Part shown: positions 8,910 through 17,146 of the stretch, piece by piece | Position numbering within the stretch: position 1 is the first letter of the stretch | How the letters are laid out: every line of letters starts with the position of its first letter | DNA from: an uncultured Clostridium sp. | GTDB lineage: Bacteria; Bacillota; Clostridia; TANB77; CAG-508 | Length of the DNA stretch: 45,439 bases | Direction of reading: 5' to 3' | Assembly (NCBI GenBank): GCA_947648765.1 | Contig: CANSOY010000008.1 | Coordinates: 1 to 45,439, forward strand | Program-made: the position numbers and the translations under genes | Notes under the pieces: model-generated | What the model was told of the DNA's origin: nothing | The model's input: the letters and a program-made list of their open reading frames with translations, nothing else | The model's database searches: none

Positions 8910-10253
8910 TTTCTTTCTCTTATATTATTTTTTATATATCTTATTGGACCTATAAAGCAAATTGCTTCTAAAGCATTTTTTGTTAGTTCTCTTGTTTCTT
9001 TGAATATAGCAAAAGATAATACATTAGCTATGAATTGGCTAATTAAGGTGGCAATCGCTGCTCCATACATTCCATACTTGCGAATAAATATTAGGTTACA
9101 TATTATATTGCTAAAACTTCCTGAAAATGAATAAAATAGGCTATATTTCTCTTTGTTTTCACATACCAGCCAAACATAATGTACATTTCCTATTATGCCA
9201 AACCATAGACTCCATATTAATATATATAAAACGGTAGAGGCATTTATAAATTCCTGTCCATATAATATATATACTATTAATTTTGAAAATATAGTAATTC
9301 CAATAGCAAATACTACACATACAATTGAAGTAATAGTATATAATCTTTGCAAGTTTATTTTATATTGTTCTTCGTTTGCCTTTTTATAGCTTATAATTAT
9401 AGGCTTAAAAGAAGCTATAATAGCATTGGGAACAAAAACCCACATTTCAGAAATTCTAACAGCTGCTGAATATATTCCGTACTTGGCTCTTATCTACTAT
9501 CATAGCACCTAACATAACTTGGTCTATTCTCATATAGATTGTTACCATAATTGAAGATAATGCAAAATACCATGCTTTACTTAATAATTTTTTTGCATAT
9601 ACTTTATCAAATCTCCATATACTTTTATTCTCTTTTTTATTTTGTATTATTCTATATGAAACAATTAATAAAATTGCATATACTACAGTTTCTAATAAAT
9701 ATGTTAAAGCATAATAGCGTATATCTAATTTAAATATAACAGTTAATATTTTTAGAGTAGATAGAAAAACAAAAGCAATTATCGTTGATATAGCTTGATA
9801 CTTTACTTTCATATTAGCCTGTAAATAATATTCTATAATTTGTGCACTATTAAATAGCATCATTAGTGATAAAAACAGACCAATAGTGATAGATGTGATA
9901 TCATTTTTTACTAGCAATATAACCGTTATCTCAGAAACAATTGTTAATATAATTGCTGATATAATTCTGATAATAAAGCTTGTTCCTATTATTTTGCTCT
10001 CGTTTTCTGGTTGTTGGGTTAAATCTCTTACTACAATATGGTTAATTCCTACTGCCGCAATTCCTGTAAATAAACTAGTTATAGAAAGTACATAACTAAA
10101 AATTCCATATTTCTCCGTTCCAAAATATCTTGCAACTATGCCTGTTACTATAACACCAACTAGCATTGTAAAAATATTTTGAAAAACTAACCAGCTACTG
10201 TTTTTTGCTACTTTCTTGAATAAATTACCTGATAATTTTAATCGTTTAAACAT
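8900..10253 (-). pseudogene. Wzx-type polysaccharide flippase, +1 frameshifted
   Basis: A ~450-residue multi-helix MATE/MOP-family exporter that flips lipid-linked glycan units. The first 265 codons (from ATG 10253) cover KVAKNSSWLVFQNIFTMLVG through RIDQVMLGAMIVDKSQV; the remainder continues in another frame as GIYSAAVRISEMWVFVPNA to the stop at 8900. Removing one base near 9479 (an extra C in GTACGG on the coding strand) joins KSQV to GIYSAAV, exactly the family sequence. The span is 1354 nt = 3x451+1, consistent with a single inserted base. Either an inactivating mutation or a sequence error. It precedes licD and follows secA by ~100 bp, in which I see no other gene. Confidence 0.85.
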
Positions 10254-10356
10254 TTTTATCCTTCTTTAATGTTTTTTCATGTGATTTACATTTTAGACTT
10301 TAATTCTATTTCTTTCTTGCTGTTTCTTTATAATTCTTGTAGTACTTGTTCAAATT

Positions 10357-13104
10357 TTATTTTCCACAGCAATTCTTATATTTCTTTCCACTTCCGCAAG
10401 GGCATGGGTCATTGCGTCCAACTTTCGGCTCTGTATTGACAACTGTCTTTTTCATACCGCCTTCTTTTTCAGAAATATTTCCATCTACTAAGTTAATTGC
10501 TGTATCTTCTAATGCCGCGTTCGTTACTTTTACGGTTTCGGTGCGCTCTACACCGCCTTCTCTTTTACGGGCGTTTAGCATAAAGCGAACAACATCAAAT
10601 TTAATATCATTTACCATTTGGTCAAACATATCAAATCCCTCTAAACGATATTGTACAACTGGGTCTTTTTGTCCATAAGCGCGAAGTCCAATACCATCTT
10701 TTAATTCATCCATACTGTCAATGTGGTCCATCCAGCGTTGGTCTACAATCTTTAGCATAACTACTCTTTCAAGTTCACGCATATCTTCTTCGCCAAATTC
10801 TACTTCTTTTTCTTCGTAAATTTGATGAGCTTTTTCTTTTAGTATATCAGTAGCAGTTTCAGATGTTGCGTCTTGTAGTAATTCTTTTGCATCTGTAATG
10901 CCAAGAGTTGTCGTTGCTTCTTCGATAAGAGCCTCACGATTTAGTTCTCCGTCTGGTGTAATATAGGATGTAGCGATGGTTTCTACAACAAAGTCTAACA
11001 TTTTTTTGATTTTATCCTTTAGGTTTTCACCATCTAAAACTTGTTTTCTTTCGCCATAGATAATTTCTCTTTGTGAATTCATAACATCATCATATTGTAA
11101 TACATGTTTACGAATACCAAAGTTTCTACTTTCAATCTTTCTTTGTGCTGCTTCTACAGATTTCGAAAGAACTTTTGCAGAAAGTGGCATATCTTCGTCT
11201 GCACCTAATGTATTGTATACACGAGTAATGGCGTCTCCACCAAAGATTTTCATTAAGTCATCGTCTAGTCCAATATAGAAGTCAGAACTTCCTGGATCTC
11301 CTTGACGACCGCTACGGCCTCTTAACTGGTTATCAATTCTTCGAGACTCGTGTCTTTCTGTACCAATAATGCGTAATCCACCAGCCTCTGTTACTTTTTG
11401 CTTTTCTTCTTGGATGGTTTCGTTAAATTTTGCTTCTAATTCTTTGAATTTCGCACGCGCATCTAATACTTGTTGGTCGTCTGTTTCATTGAATGCTGTT
11501 GCTTGGTCAATTAACTCTTGTGAATATTTTTGCTTGCGCATTTCTTGTTTTGCTAAATATTCCGCATTACCGCCAAGCATAATATCTGTACCACGACCTG
11601 CCATATTGGTTGCGATTGTAACGGCTCCAAATTTACCTGCTTGTGCGACAATTTCTGCCTCTTTTTCATGGTTCTTTGCATTTAAGACTTCGTGCTTAAT
11701 GCCTTCTTTTTTGAGCAAGTCGCTTAATTTTTCAGATTTTTCAATTGATACTGTACCAACTAGAACTGGTTGTCCTTTTTCGTGGCAAGCTTTTACATCT
11801 TGAATAATAGCACGATATTTTGCATTTTCGTTTTTGTAAATTACATCTGGTTCATCTTCACGAATCATTGGTTTATTGGTTGGAATTTCGATTACATCTA
11901 ATTTATAGATTTCTTCAAATTCTTCTTCCTCTGTCATAGCTGTACCAGTCATACCAGATAGTTTTTCATACATTCTAAAGTAGTTTTGGAAGGTAATGGT
12001 TGCTAGTGTTTTTGACTCGTCTGCAATGGTAACATGTTCTTTTGCTTCGATTGCTTGGTGTAAGCCATTATTGTATCTTCTTCCTTCCATAATTCTTCCA
12101 GTAAACTCGTCAACGATTAGAACTTCTCCATCTTTGACAATGTAGTCAATATCTTTTTTCATAATGCCATGGGCGCGTAATGCTTGATTTACATTGTGTA
12201 CCAATTCAGAGTTCTCAATATCATTAAAGTTTTCTAGTTTGAATTCTTCTTCTGCCTTCTTAATACCTTTTTGTGTTAAGGTTGCAGATTTTGCTTTTAA
12301 GTCTACAACATAATCGTACTCTTCTAAGCTTTCTGCTTGTTCAAAATCTTTTACATCTTCTTCTACAATTACTTTTGGTGTTAGTTTACGAACAAAAGAA
12401 TCTGCCTTTTTATATAGGTCAGAAGATTTGTTGGCACGACCAGAAATAATGAGTGGTGTACGAGCCTCATCGATTAAAATACTATCAATTTCGTCTACGA
12501 TAGCATAGTGTAGTTTTCTTTGTACTAATTGGTTTTTGTAGATTACCATATTGTCTCTTAGATAATCAAAGCCAAATTCATTGTTTGTACCATAAGTAAC
12601 ATCACAATTATAGGCATCTTGTTTTTGCTTTGGGTTCATTCCATTGATAACAAGACCTACGGTTAAACCTAAAAAGCGATAAACCTTTCCCATCCATTCG
12701 CTATCTCTTTTGGCTAGGTAATCGTTGACAGTAATAACATGAACGCCTTCTCCTGAAAGTGCATTTAGATATACTGGAAGTGTTGCTACTAATGTTTTTC
12801 CTTCACCAGTTTTCATTTCTGCAATTCTACCTTGGTGTAAAACAATACCACCAATTAGTTGGACATCAAAGTGTCTCATTCCTAGAACTCTTTTGGATGC
12901 TTCGCGAACGACTGTAAATGCTTCTGGCAATATATCGTCTAGCGTTTTCCCCTCTTTTAATTGTGTACGAAATTCGTCTGTTTTTGCTCGTAACTCTTCG
13001 TCAGATAATTTTGAGATTTCGTCCTCTAAACCATTGATTTTGTCAATAATCGGTTGAACACGCTTTACTTCTTTTTCACTATACGACTTAAAAAATTTTC
13101 CCAT
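10357..13104 (-). CDS. secA: Preprotein translocase ATPase SecA
   Basis: A full-length 915-residue SecA, the motor that pushes unfolded preproteins through SecYEG. Walker A is [14 protein letters not shown] (GEGKT at 100-104), the DEAD-like motif is [15 protein letters not shown] (~205-220), followed by the preprotein-crosslinking domain, [23 protein letters not shown], and the C-terminal zinc-binding SEC-C tail ([20 protein letters not shown]). ATG at 13104 with AGGAGC upstream. A single-gene unit driven by the promoter at 13143-13171; the capsule-type flippase gene follows after ~100 bp without an obvious terminator. Confidence 0.98.
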   Translation of the reverse strand: MGKFFKSYSEKEVKRVQPIIDKINGLEDEISKLSDEELRAKTDEFRTQLKEGKTLDDILPEAFTVVREASKRVLGMRHFDVQLIGGIVLHQGRIAEMKTGEGKTLVATLPVYLNALSGEGVHVITVNDYLAKRDSEWMGKVYRFLGLTVGLVINGMNPKQKQDAYNCDVTYGTNNEFGFDYLRDNMVIYKNQLVQRKLHYAIVDEIDSILIDEARTPLIISGRANKSSDLYKKADSFVRKLTPKVIVEEDVKDFEQAESLEEYDYVVDLKAKSATLTQKGIKKAEEEFKLENFNDIENSELVHNVNQALRAHGIMKKDIDYIVKDGEVLIVDEFTGRIMEGRRYNNGLHQAIEAKEHVTIADESKTLATITFQNYFRMYEKLSGMTGTAMTEEEEFEEIYKLDVIEIPTNKPMIREDEPDVIYKNENAKYRAIIQDVKACHEKGQPVLVGTVSIEKSEKLSDLLKKEGIKHEVLNAKNHEKEAEIVAQAGKFGAVTIATNMAGRGTDIMLGGNAEYLAKQEMRKQKYSQELIDQATAFNETDDQQVLDARAKFKELEAKFNETIQEEKQKVTEAGGLRIIGTERHESRRIDNQLRGRSGRQGDPGSSDFYIGLDDDLMKIFGGDAITRVYNTLGADEDMPLSAKVLSKSVEAAQRKIESRNFGIRKHVLQYDDVMNSQREIIYGERKQVLDGENLKDKIKKMLDFVVETIATSYITPDGELNREALIEEATTTLGITDAKELLQDATSETATDILKEKAHQIYEEKEVEFGEEDMRELERVVMLKIVDQRWMDHIDSMDELKDGIGLRAYGQKDPVVQYRLEGFDMFDQMVNDIKFDVVRFMLNARKREGGVERTETVKVTNAALEDTAINLVDGNISEKEGGMKKTVVNTEPKVGRNDPCPCGSGKKYKNCCGK

Positions 13105-13142
13105 TGTTTTGCTCCTTTTTCTGTGTAATTTATTACTCTTGT

Positions 13143-13171
13143 ACTATATCACTATCTCAGGTGTTTTTCAA
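13143..13171 (-). promoter_or_regulatory. Sigma-A promoter of secA
   Basis: Minus strand TTGAAA (13171-13166), 17-bp spacer, TATAGT (13148-13143), ~40 bp upstream of the secA ATG. Confidence 0.7.
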
Positions 13172-13261
13172 GAAAATTTTGGAATAATTGTAGAATTTCC
13201 TAGCATAATCTATTCTCCACTTCATAGAATGTAACAAGCAATTTGGAAAAGAGGTTTATCT

Positions 13262-13810
13262 ATGTTTGTTTGTAATTTGAAAGTAAATGCCAAAAGAATT
13301 AAAAAAATCCTTTTTATTATTGGTTTAATTCTTCTTGCATTTGTTATTATCTTCATTTGTACCAAAGTATTCCATACAGATTTTTTCTTTCACAAAGGTT
13401 CTTCCTGTGCTACAGATAATACCGTTTGTGAAATAACCAACGATAATTATACTGATGTTTTGAAAGTGGTCCATGACCATTTGGAGGATTATGTTGGCCA
13501 GAGTGTCCGCTATAGCGGATATGTATATCGTTTATCGGATTTCAATGAAAAGAACTTCGTTCTTGCCCGTAATATGGTCATTAGTTCAGACTTTCAGTCA
13601 GTTGTTGTTGGTTTTTTATGTGAATGTGATACAGCATATCAATACAAGGATTTTTGCTGGGTTGAAATTGAAGGAACCATTGTAAAAGGCGATTACCATG
13701 GCGAAATCCCTGTTCTACATATCAATTCCATCCAAGAAACAAAAAAGCCAAATGAAGAGTATGTATACCCTCCATCTGACGATTTTATCCCAACATCTAC
13801 AATTATTTAA
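13262..13810 (+). CDS. DUF1980/YcgQ-like membrane-anchored protein
   Basis: A 182-residue protein with one N-terminal membrane segment (~15-35) and an extracellular domain that resembles the C-terminal half of the TIGR03943/YcgQ family (DUF1980): VGQSVRYSGYVYR, NFVLARNMVI, VVVGFLCECD, WVEIEGTI, PVLHINSI and the closing NEEYVYPP follow the family pattern of OB-like strands. The usual multi-spanning N-terminal half is missing, so this is a short stand-alone version. AAAGAGG precedes the ATG. It is convergent with nadE. Codons 82-86 (VRYSG) are encoded by a copy of the dispersed palindrome. Function unknown. Confidence 0.8.
   Translation: MFVCNLKVNAKRIKKILFIIGLILLAFVIIFICTKVFHTDFFFHKGSSCATDNTVCEITNDNYTDVLKVVHDHLEDYVGQSVRYSGYVYRLSDFNEKNFVLARNMVISSDFQSVVVGFLCECDTAYQYKDFCWVEIEGTIVKGDYHGEIPVLHINSIQETKKPNEEYVYPPSDDFIPTSTII
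13506..13519. repeat. Dispersed palindrome copy 1 (inside DUF1980-like gene)
   Basis: Perfect 14-bp palindrome TCCGCTATAGCGGA. Here it is coding sequence (Val-Arg-Tyr-Ser-Gly region), unlike most other copies. Confidence 0.85.
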
Positions 13811-13813
13811 TTG

Positions 13814-13827
13814 TCCGCTATAGCGGA
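13814..13827. repeat. Dispersed palindrome copy 2 (nadE stop / convergent gene ends)
   Basis: Perfect TCCGCTATAGCGGA. Its central CTA/TAG supplies the nadE stop codon (13818-13820), and it begins 3 bp after the stop of the convergent plus-strand gene. Confidence 0.85.
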
Positions 13828-14585
13828 TTTATTAAAAAGTTATTCCTTTGAAACTGGTAAGTTGGTACCAGTTTTCTTTTATGTTCAGATAGTTGAAATC
13901 TTTTTAAGATTTCTCGCTTGGCACTTTCGTCTGTTTGGCCAGTTTCAATCATTTGTTCAATTTGGCGATAGCGAATACCCATCTTCTGTTCATCTGTTTG
14001 GTTTCCTAGTCCATCGCTCGGAGCCTTTTGCAAGATTTGCATTGGAACGCCAAGATATTCTCCTATCTCTAATACTTCGGAGACAGTAAAGTTTCCAATC
14101 GGATTAAAATCCGAACTGTTATCTCCCCATTTGGTGGTATAGCCAACCATTGCTTCGCAAAGGTTTCCTGTTCCAATGACAAGATAGCCAAGTGTTTGCG
14201 CGATAGAATATAAAGTCATCATGCGAAGTCGTGGCTTCATATTTACTTTGCTTTCTGTGTTTAGTTTTTGTTCTAATTGCGTTTGAATTTTGTCTTCTAA
14301 TTCTTGGTATGGATTGCTTAAATCTACTTGAATGGAACGAACTCCAAAGGTTTCTGCTACCATCTTTGCATCTTCTAAGTCCTTGGGATTAGAAAGACAC
14401 GGCATTTCCACCGCAAGCACTTTATCTGCTCCTAAGGCTTTCACAGCCATCGCAAGAACAGTAGCGGAGTCTTTCCCTCCACTGTTTCCTATCACAACAC
14501 CTTTTGCATTACAACTTACAACATATTCATAAATCCAAAAAATGGCACTATTCATTTCTTGGAATAATGTTTCTCGACTTAACAT
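13818..14585 (-). CDS. nadE: NH3-dependent NAD synthetase
   Basis: Catalyses the last step of NAD synthesis, amidation of deamido-NAD with ATP and ammonia. The PP-loop SGGKDSATVLAMA and the later GTGNLCEAMVGYTTKWGDNS and FNPIGNF segments are diagnostic. About 255 residues, lacking a glutaminase domain, so it is the ammonia-using type. I place the start at ATG 14585 because AAGGAG lies 7 bp upstream; an in-frame ATG at 14606 inside nadD has no such site. It is the last gene of yjbR-nadD-nadE. Its stop codon lies in a dispersed palindrome. Confidence 0.95.
   Translation of the reverse strand: MLSRETLFQEMNSAIFWIYEYVVSCNAKGVVIGNSGGKDSATVLAMAVKALGADKVLAVEMPCLSNPKDLEDAKMVAETFGVRSIQVDLSNPYQELEDKIQTQLEQKLNTESKVNMKPRLRMMTLYSIAQTLGYLVIGTGNLCEAMVGYTTKWGDNSSDFNPIGNFTVSEVLEIGEYLGVPMQILQKAPSDGLGNQTDEQKMGIRYRQIEQMIETGQTDESAKREILKRFQLSEHKRKLVPTYQFQRNNFLINPL
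13851..13880 (+). terminator. Plus-strand terminator embedded in the nadE coding end
   Basis: Stem AAACTGGTA, 6-nt loop, TACCAGTTT, then TCTTTT on the plus strand. It lies ~40 bp after the DUF1980-like gene and inside the last codons of convergent nadE, so it most likely ends the plus-strand transcript. Confidence 0.65.
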
Positions 14586-14595
14586 AGTTTTCTCC

Positions 14596-15201
14596 TTATT
14601 CTTCATATAGATGGTTTTCTGCTATATATTGGACAACTTCGTCTGGCGTCAAATAGCGAATGCCTTTTCCCTCTCGTATTTTCCTTCGAACAAAAGTGGA
14701 ACTTAGATTGCTCGTTACATTATTCTTGGCTGGGATAAAGGCTTGTTCATGTGTTTTCAAGAAATCGTTTGCGTCAATGATTTGGTCAATTTCATCTCTT
14801 GCTCTCTCTAACACATAAATCTTGAATTCTGTTGCTAATTCTTCTGCTTTTTCCCAAGTGTCTAATTCCTTTAGGTTATCACTACCAATTAGAAAGGCTA
14901 CTTCGAAGTCTGGATATTCTTTTTGCAATTCTCGTAGAGTTTCTACGGTATATAGAGGTCTTGGGCTGTCCAATTCAACACGAGATACTTCAAAATTGGG
15001 GTTATTATCACAAACTGCTTTTAGCATTTGGTAGCGATGTTCGTTTGAGATTAAATCCACTTTCTGGTATTTTCCGTTGACTGGTACAAATACAATTTTT
15101 TCAATTTCTTCATATTCATTGGCAACTTGGTCTGCTAATGAGAAATGGGAATTGAGTGGCGGATTGAAACATCCACCAAACATAACAATTTGTTTCTTCA
15201 T
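14596..15201 (-). CDS. nadD: Nicotinate-nucleotide adenylyltransferase
   Basis: Converts nicotinate mononucleotide and ATP to deamido-NAD. 201 residues, the normal size. The nucleotidyltransferase signature is FGGCFNPPLNSHF (residues 8-20), with FLIGSDNLKELDTW (~104-117) and SSTFVRRKIREGKGIRYLTP (~167-186) near the end, the latter being the ISSTxIR-type motif. Its ATG overlaps the yjbR stop by 4 bp (ATGA), and nadE follows after ~10 bp, so the two consecutive NAD steps are translationally coupled. Confidence 0.95.
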   Translation of the reverse strand: MKKQIVMFGGCFNPPLNSHFSLADQVANEYEEIEKIVFVPVNGKYQKVDLISNEHRYQMLKAVCDNNPNFEVSRVELDSPRPLYTVETLRELQKEYPDFEVAFLIGSDNLKELDTWEKAEELATEFKIYVLERARDEIDQIIDANDFLKTHEQAFIPAKNNVTSNLSSTFVRRKIREGKGIRYLTPDEVVQYIAENHLYEE

Positions 15202-15548
15202 ATCTTCTTTTTTCCTTTTCGTGGCAAAGTCAATTCATAACTTTCTTGGATTAGTTCGCAGACTATTTTTTCGTCTATACCATCTCCTAGAATGATAGTA
15301 TTCCAATGCTCTTTGTTCATATGATAAGCTGGTATGATGTATGAATAAGCCTTTCGCAACATTTCTGATTCAAGTGGATCTGTTTTGACATTTAGGTACC
15401 ATTTTCCTTGTACTTCCATAATAAGGGCAAACCATTTTCCTGTGCCACAATGCTTTAAGACAATGGAGGTATAGTCATCTGGAAATGGCTGGTCCTCATA
15501 AGTATTCGGTAAAGATAGTCCATATTGGATAATATCTTGTTTGTTCAT
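15198..15548 (-). CDS. MmcQ/YjbR family protein
   Basis: A 116-residue protein of the small MmcQ/YjbR double-wing DNA-binding-like family, recognised by the N-terminal GLSLPNTYEDQPFPDDYTS, the central WFALIMEVQGKWYLNVKTDP and the late SYIIPAYHMNKEHWNTIILG segments. The family's biochemical role is unclear. It is the first gene of the NAD operon, behind a strong promoter and beside a palindrome; a regulatory link to NAD synthesis is only suggested by position. Confidence 0.85.
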   Translation of the reverse strand: MNKQDIIQYGLSLPNTYEDQPFPDDYTSIVLKHCGTGKWFALIMEVQGKWYLNVKTDPLESEMLRKAYSYIIPAYHMNKEHWNTIILGDGIDEKIVCELIQESYELTLPRKGKKKI

Positions 15549-15576
15549 CGCTTTTCTCTTTTCTTGTTTTTAGATT

Positions 15577-15605
15577 ATCTTAACGCAAAAGTGAGCATTC
15601 GTCAA
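15577..15605 (-). promoter_or_regulatory. Sigma-A promoter of yjbR-nadD-nadE
   Basis: Minus strand TTGACG (15605-15600), 17-bp spacer, TAAGAT (15582-15577). A 20-bp palindrome (15614-15633) sits 8 bp upstream of the -35 box, a position where a bound protein could affect RNA polymerase. Confidence 0.75.
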
Positions 15606-15613
15606 TAAGAAAA

Positions 15614-15633
15614 ATATCCGCTATAGCGGATAT
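15614..15633. repeat. Dispersed palindrome copy 3 (20-bp perfect)
   Basis: TCCGCTATAGCGGA extended by ATA/TAT on each side to a perfect 20-bp palindrome, next to the NAD operon promoter. The 332-bp gap 15549-15880 holds this copy, copy 4, the promoter and the hairpin repeats; I see no gene in it. Confidence 0.85.
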
Positions 15634-15676
15634 GAAACTTACGATAGTTTTTTTAGTAAGGAATATATACTATTGT

Positions 15677-15694
15677 TGTCCGCCATAGCGGACA
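15677..15694. repeat. Dispersed palindrome copy 4 (imperfect centre)
   Basis: TGTCCGC-CATA-GCGGACA: same arms as the other copies, with one change in the central four bases and arms extended by TG/CA. The compensated outer bases keep the inverted symmetry. Confidence 0.8.
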
Positions 15695-15772
15695 GTAACT
15701 TTTCTGGTTATTTTTTGCGTTTAATCTTATTGTTATATAAAGAATGAATTTATTTAGTATATTTCATAGGGC

Positions 15773-15880
15773 AAATTTTTTGATTTTTTCGTGATATAAA
15801 TTTCCATATCACGAATTTTTTGATTTTTTCGTGATATAAATTTCCATATCACGAATTTTTTGATTTTTTCGTGATATAAA
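15773..15880. repeat. 40-bp tandem repeat with nested hairpins
   Basis: About 2.7 copies of a 40-bp unit (periods at 15781, 15821, 15861). Each unit contains TCGTGATAT and its inverse ATATCACGA; five half-sites alternate in orientation (15789, 15806, 15829, 15846, 15869). On the plus strand each pair forms a 10-bp stem with an 8-nt loop followed by TTTTTTGATTTTTT, like two serial terminators. It abuts the fic stop codon (15881-15883). No spacers of differing sequence, so not CRISPR. Confidence 0.85.
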
Positions 15881-17017
15881 TTATTTTAAGAATAATTCAA
15901 TATATTTTTCAAAAGCAAAAATTTGATTTCTATTATATCCTGTTGTTTCTTTAATTATTTGCCTTTGTAGTAAACTATTAACCACACCATTTATGGTTGT
16001 CAGTTTGATTTCTGTTTTCTCTGCCATTTTGTTTCTAGTCAGTATTGGCTCATCATATAACAAATCGATTACTTTTCTTGCATTTTCTGGCTTTACAGGT
16101 AAATCCATTATAGTTTTATCCATTTCCATTGTAAGTTCAACTACTTTTCTGAATTTATCTTTAGCAGTTTTAGATGTTTCAATCACTGCTTTTAAGAAAA
16201 ATTTTATCCAACCAATCATATCATTATGAGTTCTCACTCTCGTAAGCATATCATAATAGGTATCTTTATTCCTTTCGATATAGTCAGAAATATATAAGCA
16301 TGATTTTTCTAGCATTCCCTTACTTTGCATATATAATGGAATCAATAACCTTCCAATTCTTCCATTACCATCTAAAAATGGATGTATTGACTCGAATTGG
16401 TAATGTAAAATTGCAATTTTGATTAAGTCTGGTGTATCGATTTCTTCATTATTGATAAAATTTTCAAAATCTGTTAGGCATCCTGAAATTTCTGTATGTG
16501 GAGGAGGAACATATACTGCTGTACTTGGCATACTACCTCCTATCCAATTTTGCGATGTTCTAAATTCTCCTGGGGTTTTATATTCTCCTCGAACTCCTTG
16601 CATTAGTACCTTGTGAATTTCCCTTATTAGTCTTGTACATACCGGGAACCCGTCTCTAATTCTCTTTACTCCATAGTTTGTAGCTTTTACATAGTTTTGG
16701 ACTTCTTCCCAATCATCTCGTTTTTCTGGATTAACATCTGCAACATCCAGTAAATCTTCTTCCACCGTCGTTCTCGTTCCCTCAATTCTACTTGATTTAT
16801 TAGCTTCAATTTTCACATGCATTTTAATATATAAATCTACATTTGGAATTAACAACGAATATGCATTCAATTCTCCAATTTGTCTATTGGCTTCTGCTAA
16901 TAGCTTATCCAGTTTTGTGTCATCCCAACCCCAGTTATAATTTATTTTGCTTGGGATGAACGCTTTGTAGTCATTCATTTTTATAAATTCACCTGATTTG
17001 TATTCTTCTAGTTTCAT
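15881..17017 (-). CDS. Fic domain protein (AMPylase-like) with N-terminal inhibitory motif and winged helix
   Basis: A 378-residue Fic enzyme expected to transfer AMP (or a similar group) to a hydroxyl of a target protein. The catalytic motif HPFLDGNGRIGR (212-223) is complete. An inhibitory-helix motif S75-x3-E79-G80 lies N-terminal, as in autoinhibited class II Fic proteins. A Fic_N-like region precedes (~20-90), and a C-terminal winged-helix-like segment (~310-370, NKMAEKTEIKLTTINGVVNS) follows. Start ATG at 17017 behind AAGGAGATG. Stand-alone gene, flanked on both sides by palindromes and followed by the hairpin repeat array. No separate antitoxin gene is seen, consistent with internal inhibition. 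Confidence 0.95.
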   Translation of the reverse strand: MKLEEYKSGEFIKMNDYKAFIPSKINYNWGWDDTKLDKLLAEANRQIGELNAYSLLIPNVDLYIKMHVKIEANKSSRIEGTRTTVEEDLLDVADVNPEKRDDWEEVQNYVKATNYGVKRIRDGFPVCTRLIREIHKVLMQGVRGEYKTPGEFRTSQNWIGGSMPSTAVYVPPPHTEISGCLTDFENFINNEEIDTPDLIKIAILHYQFESIHPFLDGNGRIGRLLIPLYMQSKGMLEKSCLYISDYIERNKDTYYDMLTRVRTHNDMIGWIKFFLKAVIETSKTAKDKFRKVVELTMEMDKTIMDLPVKPENARKVIDLLYDEPILTRNKMAEKTEIKLTTINGVVNSLLQRQIIKETTGYNRNQIFAFEKYIELFLK

Positions 17018-17045
17018 TTTATCATCTCCTTTTCAACTTCCTTCA

Positions 17046-17077
17046 AAAGTAATATCCGCTATAGCGGATATTACTTT
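17046..17077. repeat. Dispersed palindrome copy 5 (32-bp perfect)
   Basis: The longest copy: TCCGCTATAGCGGA at its core, extended by nine bases each side without a mismatch. It ends ~15 bp before the fic ribosome binding site, within the predicted leader, where a 14-bp hairpin stem could form in the mRNA. Confidence 0.9.
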
Positions 17078-17083
17078 ATTCTG

Positions 17084-17097
17084 TTCGCTATAGCGGA
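17084..17097. repeat. Dispersed palindrome copy 6 (one mismatch)
   Basis: TTCGCTATAGCGGA: one base differs from the consensus. It lies 6 bp from copy 5, making a pair in the fic leader just downstream of the fic -10 box. Confidence 0.8.
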
Positions 17098-17105
17098 TTT
17101 TGAAA

Positions 17106-17134
17106 TATATAATTTTTCTTTTTAGAATTGTAAA
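17106..17134 (-). promoter_or_regulatory. Candidate promoter of fic
   Basis: Minus strand TTTACA (17134-17129), 17-bp spacer, TATATA (17111-17106). Transcription would start around 17099, so palindrome copies 5 and 6 fall at the very 5' end of the fic mRNA. Not a strong consensus, but the spacing is right. Confidence 0.5.
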
Positions 17135-17146
17135 TAAATACAACAA

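Noticed and set aside
11369-11803. 144-codon plus-strand open frame inside secA
   Set aside because: Opposite-strand shadow of conserved secA sequence.
15549-15613. Riboswitch before yjbR-nadD-nadE
   Set aside because: The leader from the predicted start to the ATG is under 30 nt, too short for a riboswitch.
15773-15880. CRISPR array
   Set aside because: Units are contiguous 40-bp tandem copies with no variable spacers, and no cas genes are near.
13506-17097. Palindromes as ordinary terminators
   Set aside because: Most copies are perfect palindromes with only a TATA loop, lack T-runs, and lie in leaders, upstream of promoters or within a coding region.
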